Source of the DNA: an uncultured Lentibacter sp.
Lineage (GTDB): Bacteria > Pseudomonadota > Alphaproteobacteria > Rhodobacterales > Rhodobacteraceae
Assembly (NCBI GenBank): GCA_947497495.1
Contig: CANMGT010000001.1
Location: forward strand, 1,164,243 to 1,228,242
Direction of reading: 5' to 3'
Length of the DNA stretch: 64,000 bases
Shown here: one piece after another, positions 8,495-16,290 of the stretch
Layout of the letters: each line of letters starts with the position of its first letter
Position numbering within the stretch: position 1 is the stretch's first letter
Made by a program: the position numbers and the translations under genes
The notes under the pieces: model-generated
The model's input: the letters and a program-made list of their open reading frames with translations, nothing else
Database searches by the model: none
What the model was told of the DNA's origin: nothing

Positions 8495-9460
8495 TCAGCG
8501 CGGCGTCAGGCAGGCCTCGAAACCATCAGCAAGGCTGCCCATCAAAGCGCTGTAGTGGCCTTCGCCTATTGGAATCTCGGCGCCGATCGGGTCAATCTGG
8601 ACGTGGGGAATGTCGAGCGTTTCGCTTACGAGAGCGATCGTGGCTTTTGACGTGCTGCGCTCTGTTACGAAGCAGCTCAAACTGGGCGAATTGGCGAGAA
8701 CTTCGCGCAAATGCGCCGGGCCTGCGTCTTGGTCTTCGCTGTCAGTGATGGCCGCGTGAGATGTCAGGCCAAAACGGGTTTCAAAGTATTGGTAGGCGTC
8801 GTGTGCTGTGAGAAACTCACGCCCCGAAAGCGGTGTCAGACGGGTGGCTATGTCTTGGGCTTGAGCGTTGATTGCCTTGGCCGCTTTTGCAGCATTGGCA
8901 CGGTAGGCGCCTGCATTGGCAGGGTCGTGCGCCGCGAGGTCTTCGGCGATGGCGCCTAGCCAGACCACAGCATTGTCCGGGTTTAGCCAAGCGTGCGTGT
9001 CAGGGCGCTCTTTGCCTTCGTCGCCGTCATGTCCTTCATGATCATCGTGTTTGGTATGCTCTTGCTCGTCCATGTGCTCATTTTTGTGAGCATCTTCGCT
9101 GTGATCATGGTGATGTGCTCCGCGTTTGGCGAGAAGGGTTGTTCCCTCTGCCACAAGCAGTGGCAGGCTGGCGGCGTTCGGGGCCATCTCTTTAAGAGCT
9201 TCGTTTAGCCAAGGCGACATGTCTGGGCCAAGCCAAACAATCATGTCAGCTGCTTGCAGGCGCTGGGCCTCGGAGGGGCGCAGCGCGTGGCCGTGTGGCG
9301 AGCTGCCCGGTTTGGTGAGAAGTTCAGGCGCCCCCACATCACCCATTACCTGCGCAACGAGTGAGTGCACCGGCGGGACGTCGACGACGATGCGCAGATT
9401 GTCAGCCTGCGCCACGGCAGGTAAGCAGAGTAAGACAGATAGGGAGAGATTCTTTAACAT
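8495..9460 (-). CDS. znuA: Zinc ABC transporter substrate-binding protein ZnuA
   Basis: Periplasmic zinc-binding protein feeding ZnuBC. It has 321 residues, a signal peptide (MLKNLSLSVLLCLPAVAQA) and the cluster A-I fold. Zinc ligands expected from the family are seen as histidines in SSPHGHALRPS and DTHAWLNPDN and in FLTAHDAYQYFETRFGL. Between them lies a long histidine- and acid-rich loop (about 115-150, AHHHDHSEDAHKNEHMDEQEH..) typical of zinc rather than manganese binders. It is transcribed divergently from zur-znuC-znuB across 45 bases that contain a Zur-type palindrome. Confidence 0.95.
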   Translation of the reverse strand: MLKNLSLSVLLCLPAVAQADNLRIVVDVPPVHSLVAQVMGDVGAPELLTKPGSSPHGHALRPSEAQRLQAADMIVWLGPDMSPWLNEALKEMAPNAASLPLLVAEGTTLLAKRGAHHHDHSEDAHKNEHMDEQEHTKHDDHEGHDGDEGKERPDTHAWLNPDNAVVWLGAIAEDLAAHDPANAGAYRANAAKAAKAINAQAQDIATRLTPLSGREFLTAHDAYQYFETRFGLTSHAAITDSEDQDAGPAHLREVLANSPSLSCFVTERSTSKATIALVSETLDIPHVQIDPIGAEIPIGEGHYSALMGSLADGFEACLTPR

Positions 9461-9486
9461 TCGAAACGCCTTTACGGTGGATTTGA

Positions 9487-9500
9487 TATGTTATAACATA
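9487..9500. promoter_or_regulatory. Zur operator between znuA and zur
   Basis: The 14-base perfect palindrome TATGTTATAACATA fits the Zur-box pattern (TGTTATANTATAACA) known from proteobacteria. It lies in the 45-base divergent gap between znuA (start 9460) and zur (start 9506), so one site could repress both directions when zinc is sufficient. It is followed by ACATC, which partly extends the symmetry. Confidence 0.85.
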
Positions 9501-9505
9501 ACATC

Positions 9506-10000
9506 ATGAAGAAAGATGCAACCCCAAAAACCGCGATCGGCTTTGGCCAGCACGACCACGCCCATTGTAAGGCGCAGGCGCTCAAGGGCGCTGAGGCGGT
9601 TTGCGCGGCACGTGGCCTGCAGCTGACGCCCGTGCGGCGACGCGTGCTCGAGATTTTGCTAGAGGCTCATGCGGCGCTTGGCGCTTACGATGTTCTAGGG
9701 CGTTTGAGCGAAGAGGGGCTTGGCTCCAAGCCACCTGTCGCCTACCGCGCGCTTGGCTTTCTTGTCGAGAACGGCCTCGCGCACCGCATCGAAAAGTTGA
9801 ACGCCTATGTTGCCTGCGCACACCCCGGCGAGGCGCATGATGCGGCGTTTATGATTTGTCGCGTCTGTGGGCTTGTCGCTGAAGCCGAGCCACGCGGCAT
9901 GCTGGCGCGCACGGCCGGAGAGGCCGGCTTTCAGATCGAGTCGCTTGTGATCGAGGCTGAGGGGCTGTGTCCCGACTGTGTGGGCAGGGCAGGCGCATGA
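9506..10000 (+). CDS. zur: Zinc uptake regulator Zur (Fur family)
   Basis: A 164-residue Fur-family repressor that binds DNA when loaded with zinc. The winged-helix domain is at about 30-100 (LQLTPVRRRVLEILLEAHAALGAYDVL, PPVAYRALGFLVENGLAHRIE). The dimerisation domain carries the structural-zinc cysteines in ICRVCG and LCPDC near the C-terminus. The N-terminus has the His-containing stretch FGQHDHAHCKAQ. The divergent znuA, overlapping znuC and the palindrome just upstream identify it as Zur rather than Fur. Its stop overlaps the znuC start. Confidence 0.93.
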   Translation: MKKDATPKTAIGFGQHDHAHCKAQALKGAEAVCAARGLQLTPVRRRVLEILLEAHAALGAYDVLGRLSEEGLGSKPPVAYRALGFLVENGLAHRIEKLNAYVACAHPGEAHDAAFMICRVCGLVAEAEPRGMLARTAGEAGFQIESLVIEAEGLCPDCVGRAGA

Positions 10001-10746
10001 GTTTGATTGATGCCAGAGGTTTGGAAAAGCGTTTTGGTGCTGACGTGGTTTTGCACGGTGTTAACCTGAGCATTGAACGCGGCGAGATCGTCACAATCGT
10101 TGGGCCAAACGGCTCGGGGAAATCAACTTTGCTGCGTATGCTGGCGGGGGCGCTGCAACCAAGCGCAGGCTCTGTGCAGCACGCCAAGGGGCTGGTCATT
10201 GGCTATGTGCCGCAGAAACTCGCGCTAGATGCAAGTTTGCCGATGACAGTGCGCCGCTTTCTTGACGTCCCCAAGCGCCAGCCTGAGGCGGAAGTTGCGC
10301 AGGCCTTGCGGCGTGTTAGTGTCGAGCACCTCGCGCAACGCAGCCTTGACGGCTTGTCAGGCGGGCAAATGCAACGGGTCCTGCTGGCGCGCGCGCTGTT
10401 GCAAAAGCCTGATATCCTGATGCTCGACGAGCCAACGCAAGGCCTTGACCAGACAGGGCAAGCCGACTTCTACCGACTGATCGAGGAGTTGCGCGTCGAG
10501 CTAGACTGCTCTGTTTTGATGGTGAGCCATGAACTGCATGTGGTGATGAGTGCCTCGGATCGGGTGATCTGCCTGAACGGCCATATTTGTTGCGAGGGCA
10601 CGCCGGAGATCGTCCAGTCGGCGCCTGAATACCGCGCTCTGTTTGGCTCGGGAACGCATGGCGCTCTCGCGCTTTACCGCCACGAGCACGACCATGTTCA
10701 CGACGAAAATTGCGCACATGACCACGCGCACGAGAAGGCCGAGTGA
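9997..10746 (+). CDS. znuC: Zinc ABC transporter ATP-binding protein ZnuC
   Basis: A 249-residue ATPase of the ZnuABC importer. Walker A is GPNGSGKST, the signature is LSGGQMQRV, Walker B is ILMLDEPTQGLD and the switch histidine is in VSHEL. The C-terminal tail is unusually rich in histidine (YRHEHDHVHDENCAHDHAH), which might bind zinc at the cytoplasmic face; this is inference. The ATG at 9997 overlaps the zur stop, and znuB starts at the last base of the stop. The operon order zur-znuC-znuB is standard. Confidence 0.95.
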   Translation: MSLIDARGLEKRFGADVVLHGVNLSIERGEIVTIVGPNGSGKSTLLRMLAGALQPSAGSVQHAKGLVIGYVPQKLALDASLPMTVRRFLDVPKRQPEAEVAQALRRVSVEHLAQRSLDGLSGGQMQRVLLARALLQKPDILMLDEPTQGLDQTGQADFYRLIEELRVELDCSVLMVSHELHVVMSASDRVICLNGHICCEGTPEIVQSAPEYRALFGSGTHGALALYRHEHDHVHDENCAHDHAHEKAE

Positions 10747-11534
10747 TGCTGGATGATTTCGTAACACGAGCCATTCTGGCGGCTCTCGGCGTCGCCCTCG
10801 CGGCGGGCATGCTGGGCCCCTTTGTCGTCTGGCGGCGGATGGCTTATTTCGGCGATGCGATGGCCCACGCGGCCATTCTCGGCGTGGCGCTCAGCCTTGG
10901 TTTTTCGGTTTCGGTGTTTTGCGGCGTTCTTATCGCGGCGCTTTTGGTTGCGGTGCTGTTTTTGTCACTCACCCAACGCACCCAGACAAGCGACAGCGCG
11001 CTTGGTGTGATCGCGCATTCGGCGCTGGCTTTCGGGCTTGTCGCCGTGGCGTTAAGCGATGCGCAGATTGACGTCGAGGCCTATTTGTTCGGTGATGTGC
11101 TGACAGTGGCCCGCGCCGATCTGGCGCTGATCTGGAGCGCAGCTGTGCTGATCGCAGCATGGCTCGTTTGGCGCTGGCGGGGGTTGATCACCTGGGTTGT
11201 CAGCGAAGACCTCGCTTTGACGAGCGGATACAGGCCGAAGCTTGAAGAGATTGGCCTGATCGTGGCGCTCGCACTTGTTGTGGCTGTGGGCATCAAGGCT
11301 GTTGGCGCGCTTTTGATCACCGCGCTGCTGATTATCCCTGCGGCGAGTGCGCGGCCACATGTGCGCACGCCAGAAGGCATGGCGCTATTGTCGGCGTGTT
11401 TCGCGATGCTGGCAGCGCTTGGCGGGTTGAAAGCGGCCTTCCTGTTTGACACGCCAGCTGGCCCGAGCATCGTTTGTGTTGCGGCCGTCGTTTTTGCGTT
11501 GTCGACGGGTTTGGCCAAGCTGCGGGGGCAATGA
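10746..11534 (+). CDS. znuB: Zinc ABC transporter permease ZnuB
   Basis: A 262-residue inner-membrane permease of the ABC-3 family with about eight hydrophobic helices. It shows LGPFVVWRRMAYFGDAMAHAAILGVALS near the start and GIKAVGALLITALLIIPAASAR near residue 190, both typical of ZnuB. The ATG at 10746 shares its A with the znuC stop (TGATG). It is followed after one base by the DUF1045 gene. Confidence 0.94.
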   Translation: MLDDFVTRAILAALGVALAAGMLGPFVVWRRMAYFGDAMAHAAILGVALSLGFSVSVFCGVLIAALLVAVLFLSLTQRTQTSDSALGVIAHSALAFGLVAVALSDAQIDVEAYLFGDVLTVARADLALIWSAAVLIAAWLVWRWRGLITWVVSEDLALTSGYRPKLEEIGLIVALALVVAVGIKAVGALLITALLIIPAASARPHVRTPEGMALLSACFAMLAALGGLKAAFLFDTPAGPSIVCVAAVVFALSTGLAKLRGQ

Positions 11535-11535
11535 G

Positions 11536-12198
11536 GTGCAGTTTCGACGCTACGCAGTATTCGCTTGCCCGTCAGATGAGGCTTTCGCGCGTGCGGGCGC
11601 TGTTTGGCTCGGCTGGGACAGTGCAGCGGGCGAGGCCTTGGCGTCGCCGATTGGAAAGTTTGCAAAACGGCCTCGCAAGTATGGCTTTCACGGCACGCTC
11701 AAAGCCCCGTTCCGGCTGGCAGAGGGGGCGACAGAGCAAAGCCTGATGGAGACGTTTGAAGCACTTGCGGCTGGCTTGCAGGCCCCCGAAGCCTTCACGC
11801 TTTCTATCGCGCAGATCGGCGGTTTCTTGGCGCTGGTACCTGAGGATGACGCGCCAACCCTGAGCGCGCTTGCAGCCAATATCGTGCGCGGGCTCGACCG
11901 CTTTCGCGCGCCTCTGAATGAGGCCGAGCGCACACGCCGCCGCAACCTGACTCCGCACCAAAGTGTGCTTTTGCAAACATGGGGCTACCCCTATGTCATG
12001 GAGGCCTTTCGCTTTCACATGACATTGACGGGGCATCTCGCTGACGGAGACGTCCCCGCCGTGAGGCAAGCGGCGTCAGAGCGCTTTGCAAAGCACATCC
12101 GCATACCTTACGCGCTGGTCGACATCTGCCTCATGGGCGAAGCCGATGACAGCGGGCGGTTCCACGTTATCAAACGGGCCACTCTGAAAGAGGGGTAA
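11536..12198 (+). CDS. DUF1045 protein (2H phosphoesterase superfamily)
   Basis: About 220 residues. Two HxT motifs, YGFHGTLKAPF (about residue 52) and RFHMTLTG (about 158), place it in the 2H phosphoesterase superfamily. DUF1045 members often sit in phosphonate (phn) clusters, but no phn gene is visible here. The GTG at 11536 is chosen because homologous-looking sequence begins at VQFRRYAVFACP; further in-frame sequence upstream overlaps znuB. It starts one base after the znuB stop and is probably translated with the zinc operon. Substrate unknown. Confidence 0.8.
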   Translation: MQFRRYAVFACPSDEAFARAGAVWLGWDSAAGEALASPIGKFAKRPRKYGFHGTLKAPFRLAEGATEQSLMETFEALAAGLQAPEAFTLSIAQIGGFLALVPEDDAPTLSALAANIVRGLDRFRAPLNEAERTRRRNLTPHQSVLLQTWGYPYVMEAFRFHMTLTGHLADGDVPAVRQAASERFAKHIRIPYALVDICLMGEADDSGRFHVIKRATLKEG

Positions 12199-12201
12199 GG
12201 T

Positions 12202-12295
12202 GAGAGGCTGGACAACGACCCAAGCGGGGCTCGTTACGGTTGCTTCCTTCCGGATCTGGCCGGGTTGGCGAGGCGCTCGCCCGCGCCAACCTCTC
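12202..12295 (-). ncRNA. ffs: Signal recognition particle RNA, small bacterial (4.5S) type
   Basis: On the minus strand the segment contains the universal SRP domain IV core CCGGAAGGAAGCAACC with the GGAA tetraloop and asymmetric loop that bind Ffh. The ends pair (GAGAGG with CCTCTC), giving an RNA of about 94 bases. The gene lies between the DUF1045 stop and a small hypothetical gene. Its protein partner Ffh is at 25518-27014. The exact mature ends are estimated. Confidence 0.93.
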
Positions 12296-12332
12296 AAGGC
12301 CGATATAGGCAAGCGCGCGCGGATTCGCAAGC

Positions 12333-12674
12333 CTAGTCGGGTTTGAGGCCGCCGGGGCACGTAAGCTTGGTGAACGCACCGACGCACCAAGCCTTGAATC
12401 CGAGGCCCTTTGCCGAGAATGTGCTGATCAAACTGTAGTCTTCATACTGTGTGGTGAGTTGTGTGCGTAGCACCTTCAAGCAGTCAGACGGGCGCAGTTT
12501 GCAACCAAGCAATAGCGCGTTACCTGTGGCTGATTTGTCGAGTGAAATATCTTGGCTGTTGATGCCGGAGAGGATCATCTCGCCAAGCAAGGCTTCTGCT
12601 CTCTCCTCATCCGGTTTGGTGAAAAACGCTGCCGAAGCGCCGAGCGCGAGCACAAGAAACAAAAACCGCCACAT
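12333..12674 (-). CDS. Small exported protein of unknown function (DUF4359-like)
   Basis: A 113-residue protein with an N-terminal hydrophobic signal or anchor (MWRFLFLVLALGASAAFF) followed by TKPDEERAEALL. The C-terminal part (QYEDYSLISTFSAKGLGFKAWCVGAFTKLTCPGG) resembles the end of DUF4359 proteins in pattern; this is a tentative resemblance. Four cysteines could form disulphides in the periplasm. It is a single gene between the SRP RNA and a nucleotidase, all on the minus strand. Confidence 0.65.
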   Translation of the reverse strand: MWRFLFLVLALGASAAFFTKPDEERAEALLGEMILSGINSQDISLDKSATGNALLLGCKLRPSDCLKVLRTQLTTQYEDYSLISTFSAKGLGFKAWCVGAFTKLTCPGGLKPD

Positions 12675-12723
12675 ATCAAAACTCCACTGTTAGGGTTGGG
12701 CAGGTATGGCGCGGAATGCGGCT

Positions 12724-14595
12724 TTAGCCAAGGCTCAAGCGCATTTGTGCGAAGCCTTCAGGTGTTATCTGCACGAATTGCACACCTGTCGGCATATGCT
12801 CGCGGGCTTCGGGGGCCGTTAGAAACAGGGCTGTGGCTCCGGTGATCGGGCTAAACGTCCAAGATGGCAACACATCAGCTGTAATGGTGCCGCGGCTGTG
12901 AATATGCCCCTCTAGAACGCCCGCGCAGCGATGACCGCTGTTAAACACGACGGTCGGTTTTGACGGGACGCCCGGCGCAACTTCTGGCCAGTGCCCTTGA
13001 GCGCGAAACGAGTTGATCGCCGCAAGAAAGACGTCGCTGTCTTGCACGAGAGCGCCTTTGTAGCGTAGGTTCTCGATCCGGTGTGACGCGGTGTTCTGCA
13101 GCTTCCTGTCAGCCCCGTAGCGCGGTGGCTTGGTGATATTGATCTCGTAGGTGAGTTGCGGAATCACATCAAAACGGTAACCGGGAAAGGCAGGGTTCAG
13201 GAGGTCTGCATCTTGCGTGTTAGGGCCGATCTGCTGGAAAACACAGGCAGATTGCTCCAGCCAGGCCCGCAATTCGGCTCCGGTTATCTTGAGAGCGCAA
13301 AGCGTGTCGGAAAACCCGTAGAGATCACTCACATCGCGCTTGGCGATAGGGCCTTTCCGGATCAGACAGTAGTGCCCTGACCCTGCGCGCGCGCCTGTTT
13401 TATGGGGCGTTGCGCTCGACAGGATTGGCAAGTCTGCCCAGATGGTTTCTGAGATCATCGAGCGCATATGGGTTTCAAAGGCTGCGGCGGTGAGCTGTAG
13501 CCCGACGTCGTTTGAGACCAGTGAAAAAAAGCTGTCAATCTGTCCTTCGGTGACACCCACTTGCTCGCTCATCTCCGCGCGGGTGGCGGCATGAGCGGGC
13601 GCCGCGCCGCGTATGATGTCGGGGCATTCCGGCGTCGCGGGTTGTTCTGGATTTAGGGTTTCAACAGAGTTCACGGTGGATGTGCTGGAGCTAATGCTCC
13701 AAGCCTCACCATTCGTTTCGAGCGTAACGTCTATCTGGCCCAAGTGCGTGCCGCGCGCGCCCGACATCACCACGGCGCAACCGTTTATCAGGGCGCTGTC
13801 GGGAGCGGCATCGGTTGGGTAAACCTCGTGTGTATGCCCCCCCAAGATGGCGTGAACACCCCCGATCCTGGAGATGGTTTGGATCGTTTCGCTGCACTCG
13901 CCTGTGGCTTCGTCAGCAAGCCCGCAATGGGCCAGCACAACGATGACATCGGCGCCTTTGGCTTTCATCTCGGCGACAGCTGTGGAGAGGGTCGCCGCGA
14001 CGGGGCTGACTTGGATGGCAGGTTCAGCGCCTTGCAAGGTTTCGGCGGGCAAGCATCCCGTCACGCCGATTTTGATCGGCTTGCCTGTCGCAGGGTCGTG
14101 CCGCTCAAGCATGACGAAGCGCTTGATATGCTGTTGCAACGGCGCGGGCAGCGTGAGGTTGGCAGAAACGATAGAAAAGCGCGCTTGTGCAAGAGCTTCC
14201 GCAAGGTAGGGCAGGCCAAAGTCAAGGTCGTGATTGCCGAGCGTGACAGCGTCAAATTGTAAGAGGTTCATCGCGTCGATGACAGGGTGGCTGTGCGGCG
14301 CGGCTATTTCTTTTTGCGCAAGGCGATCAGACAGAGGCGAACCTTGCAAAAAGTCGCCTGAATCAAACAACAAAGACAGTGGGGCAGCGGCACGTGCCTT
14401 AGCAATAAGCGTTGCGGTGCGTGACAGGCCTGTGGCGTTTGACGGCTCGTCGCGGTGATAGTCATAGGCAAGCACATGCCCGTGCAAATCTGTCGTTTGC
14501 AAAATGCGCAGCTGCGTGGTCAGGCGGGCTGGTTGCAGAATATCGGGTTGGGCGAGCGTCAAGTGTCGGGCCTTTGGTTGAAATGCACATCGCAA
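12724..14595 (-). CDS. 2',3'-cyclic-nucleotide 2'-phosphodiesterase / 5'-nucleotidase family protein
   Basis: Up to 623 residues. The N-terminal calcineurin-like metallophosphoesterase domain shows all metal motifs: TTDLHGH, FDSGDFLQGSPLSD, LGNHDLDFG, VLAHCG and GGHTHE. The C-terminal 5'-nucleotidase domain carries the substrate pocket (LYGFSDTLCALKITGAELRAWLEQS). Members hydrolyse cyclic nucleotides and 3'- or 5'-nucleotides. No signal peptide is visible, unlike periplasmic CpdB, so it is probably cytoplasmic. No ATG or GTG fits the start; candidates are TTG at 14595 or TTG at 14562, the latter with AAGG eight bases upstream. The true start is uncertain. Confidence 0.85.
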   Translation of the reverse strand: MRCAFQPKARHLTLAQPDILQPARLTTQLRILQTTDLHGHVLAYDYHRDEPSNATGLSRTATLIAKARAAAPLSLLFDSGDFLQGSPLSDRLAQKEIAAPHSHPVIDAMNLLQFDAVTLGNHDLDFGLPYLAEALAQARFSIVSANLTLPAPLQQHIKRFVMLERHDPATGKPIKIGVTGCLPAETLQGAEPAIQVSPVAATLSTAVAEMKAKGADVIVVLAHCGLADEATGECSETIQTISRIGGVHAILGGHTHEVYPTDAAPDSALINGCAVVMSGARGTHLGQIDVTLETNGEAWSISSSTSTVNSVETLNPEQPATPECPDIIRGAAPAHAATRAEMSEQVGVTEGQIDSFFSLVSNDVGLQLTAAAFETHMRSMISETIWADLPILSSATPHKTGARAGSGHYCLIRKGPIAKRDVSDLYGFSDTLCALKITGAELRAWLEQSACVFQQIGPNTQDADLLNPAFPGYRFDVIPQLTYEINITKPPRYGADRKLQNTASHRIENLRYKGALVQDSDVFLAAINSFRAQGHWPEVAPGVPSKPTVVFNSGHRCAGVLEGHIHSRGTITADVLPSWTFSPITGATALFLTAPEAREHMPTGVQFVQITPEGFAQMRLSLG

Positions 14596-14745
14596 TGATC
14601 GCGCAGAGGGCTTTTCCTTAGTTCAGTAAACACGCATTGGTTGTGCATATCAACTATCTTTCGGGCCAACGAACGCTGCATCTGTTCAACACACTGTGTC
14701 CCAGATAGAAATACTCCGAGCAGTGATCAGGTGAGGCGGGTGAAA

Positions 14746-15714
14746 ATGAAAATCGCAGAAACAGTAACATTTGGCGGCTCAGGGCTTGACCGTGCGGCCG
14801 AAATTCGCGGCGATGCAGAAGCGCTCAGAGCGGCGCGCGCTTCGGGGGATGCTGATATTGTCGTCATGTGGCGCGGAAAGCCTTTGCTCTGCGGAGAAGG
14901 GCAAAACCGGCTGGCGCGCTTGCCTGCTGACCATCCGGTGCTTGCCGACCTCACGGAAGCGCCCTTGTTACTTGGCCGCGAAAACGGGCGGCTGACCTTT
15001 GTCGACGATCTGTCAGCTTGGGAGCCTGAGGCGCTGGATGCGGCGGCGCTCAACAGCTTTTTTGACCGAAGCGAGCAGCGCCACCCGCTGCTGCCACAAG
15101 ACCACGCCTTTGTTGAGCTGCGCGGATGTATGACGCGGCTTGATGCTCGTGACGCCGAACTGGCCGCCACAGCACGCGCCATTCTCGGCTGGCACCGTTC
15201 ACACCGTTTCTGCGCCGTCTGCGGCCAGAAAAGTGCTTTGTCGATGGCGGGCTGGCAACGCACATGCCCAAGCTGCGGAGCGCACCACTTCCCGCGCACC
15301 GACCCTGTCGTCATCATGCTGATCACGCACGGAAATAACGTGCTGATGGGCCGCTCTCCGGGCTGGCCGGAAGGCATGTATTCCTTGCTTGCAGGCTTCG
15401 TTGAACCCGGAGAAACGATGGAAGCCGCCGTGCGCCGCGAAGTTTTTGAGGAAGCGGGCATCACCGTTGGCGAAGTTGGTTACTTGGCAAGCCAACCCTG
15501 GGCTTTCCCCTCGTCACTGATGTTTGGTTGCGCCGGCACTGCCTTGGACAAAGAGATAACCATTGATCCAAAGGAAATCGAAGATGCGCGCTGGTTCAGT
15601 CGCGAAGAGATGGTTGAAGCCTTTGCGGGCAAGCACCCATTGCTCAAGCCAGCCCGAAAAGGCGCCATCGCGCATTTTCTGCTTTGGAACTGGCTTGCGG
15701 ATAAGCTAGATTAA
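14746..15714 (+). CDS. nudC: NAD(+)/NADH pyrophosphatase NudC
   Basis: A 322-residue Nudix hydrolase that cleaves NADH to NMNH and AMP; family members also remove NAD caps from RNA. The zinc ribbon CAVC...CPSC is at about 155-180. The Nudix box GX5EX7REUXEEXGU is seen in GFVEPGETMEAAVRREVFEE plus AGI. The downstream SQPWAFPSSLM is the NudC-specific motif SQPWPFPxS in slightly varied form. The ATG at 14746 is chosen: GGCGGG precedes it, and the in-frame sequence further upstream looks non-coding. It is divergent from the nucleotidase. Confidence 0.93.
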   Translation: MKIAETVTFGGSGLDRAAEIRGDAEALRAARASGDADIVVMWRGKPLLCGEGQNRLARLPADHPVLADLTEAPLLLGRENGRLTFVDDLSAWEPEALDAAALNSFFDRSEQRHPLLPQDHAFVELRGCMTRLDARDAELAATARAILGWHRSHRFCAVCGQKSALSMAGWQRTCPSCGAHHFPRTDPVVIMLITHGNNVLMGRSPGWPEGMYSLLAGFVEPGETMEAAVRREVFEEAGITVGEVGYLASQPWAFPSSLMFGCAGTALDKEITIDPKEIEDARWFSREEMVEAFAGKHPLLKPARKGAIAHFLLWNWLADKLD

Positions 15715-15753
15715 CGCCAAACAAGCGCAAACAAAAAACCGAGTGAGACGAGC

Positions 15754-16221
15754 ATGCAGCTGACCACCAATGAAGACATTGAAGCGCCGATTGAGCATGT
15801 CTTTGCCGCAATCACAGATTTTGACGGGTTTGCCCGTCAGGCTATGCGCCGTGGCGCTGAAGTCGCGCGCATGGACACGTTGACAGAGCTTGGCGAAGGT
15901 ATGATTTGGCAAACCGGTTTTGATTTTCGCGGCAAGCGTCGTGAAATGCGTATCGAGCTCACCGAGTTTGAGCAGCCCAACCGTGTTTGCGCGCACAGCA
16001 CGATGCCCGGGATGACCGGCTCGCTGGTGCTCGACTTGGTTGCGCTTTCGCGGCAACGCACACGACTCAGCATTGATTTGCAGCTTGCGCCGCAGTCATT
16101 GTCCTCGCGGCTTTTGGTGCAGTCTCTGAAGCTTGCGCGCGGTAACCTGAGCAAGCGGCTTTCCAAACGGCTCACGGCTTTCTCGCGTCAAACCGAGGAA
16201 AACTATCAGCGCATGGCCTAG
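15754..16221 (+). CDS. SRPBCC family protein
   Basis: A 155-residue protein of the START/Bet v1-like SRPBCC fold. MQLTTNEDIEAPIEHVFAAITDFDGFARQAMRRG is the typical N-terminal strand-helix pattern, and the long C-terminal helix is at about 110-150. These proteins bind hydrophobic ligands or lipids in a central cavity; the ligand here is unknown. It lies 39 bases downstream of nudC on the same strand. Confidence 0.75.
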   Translation: MQLTTNEDIEAPIEHVFAAITDFDGFARQAMRRGAEVARMDTLTELGEGMIWQTGFDFRGKRREMRIELTEFEQPNRVCAHSTMPGMTGSLVLDLVALSRQRTRLSIDLQLAPQSLSSRLLVQSLKLARGNLSKRLSKRLTAFSRQTEENYQRMA

Positions 16222-16290
16222 CTGCGGCCTTGTCAGGCTAACGGGCCTCGGCTATCTCGGATGGATCAGTTTTCAGGGGGGAGCGCTGTG

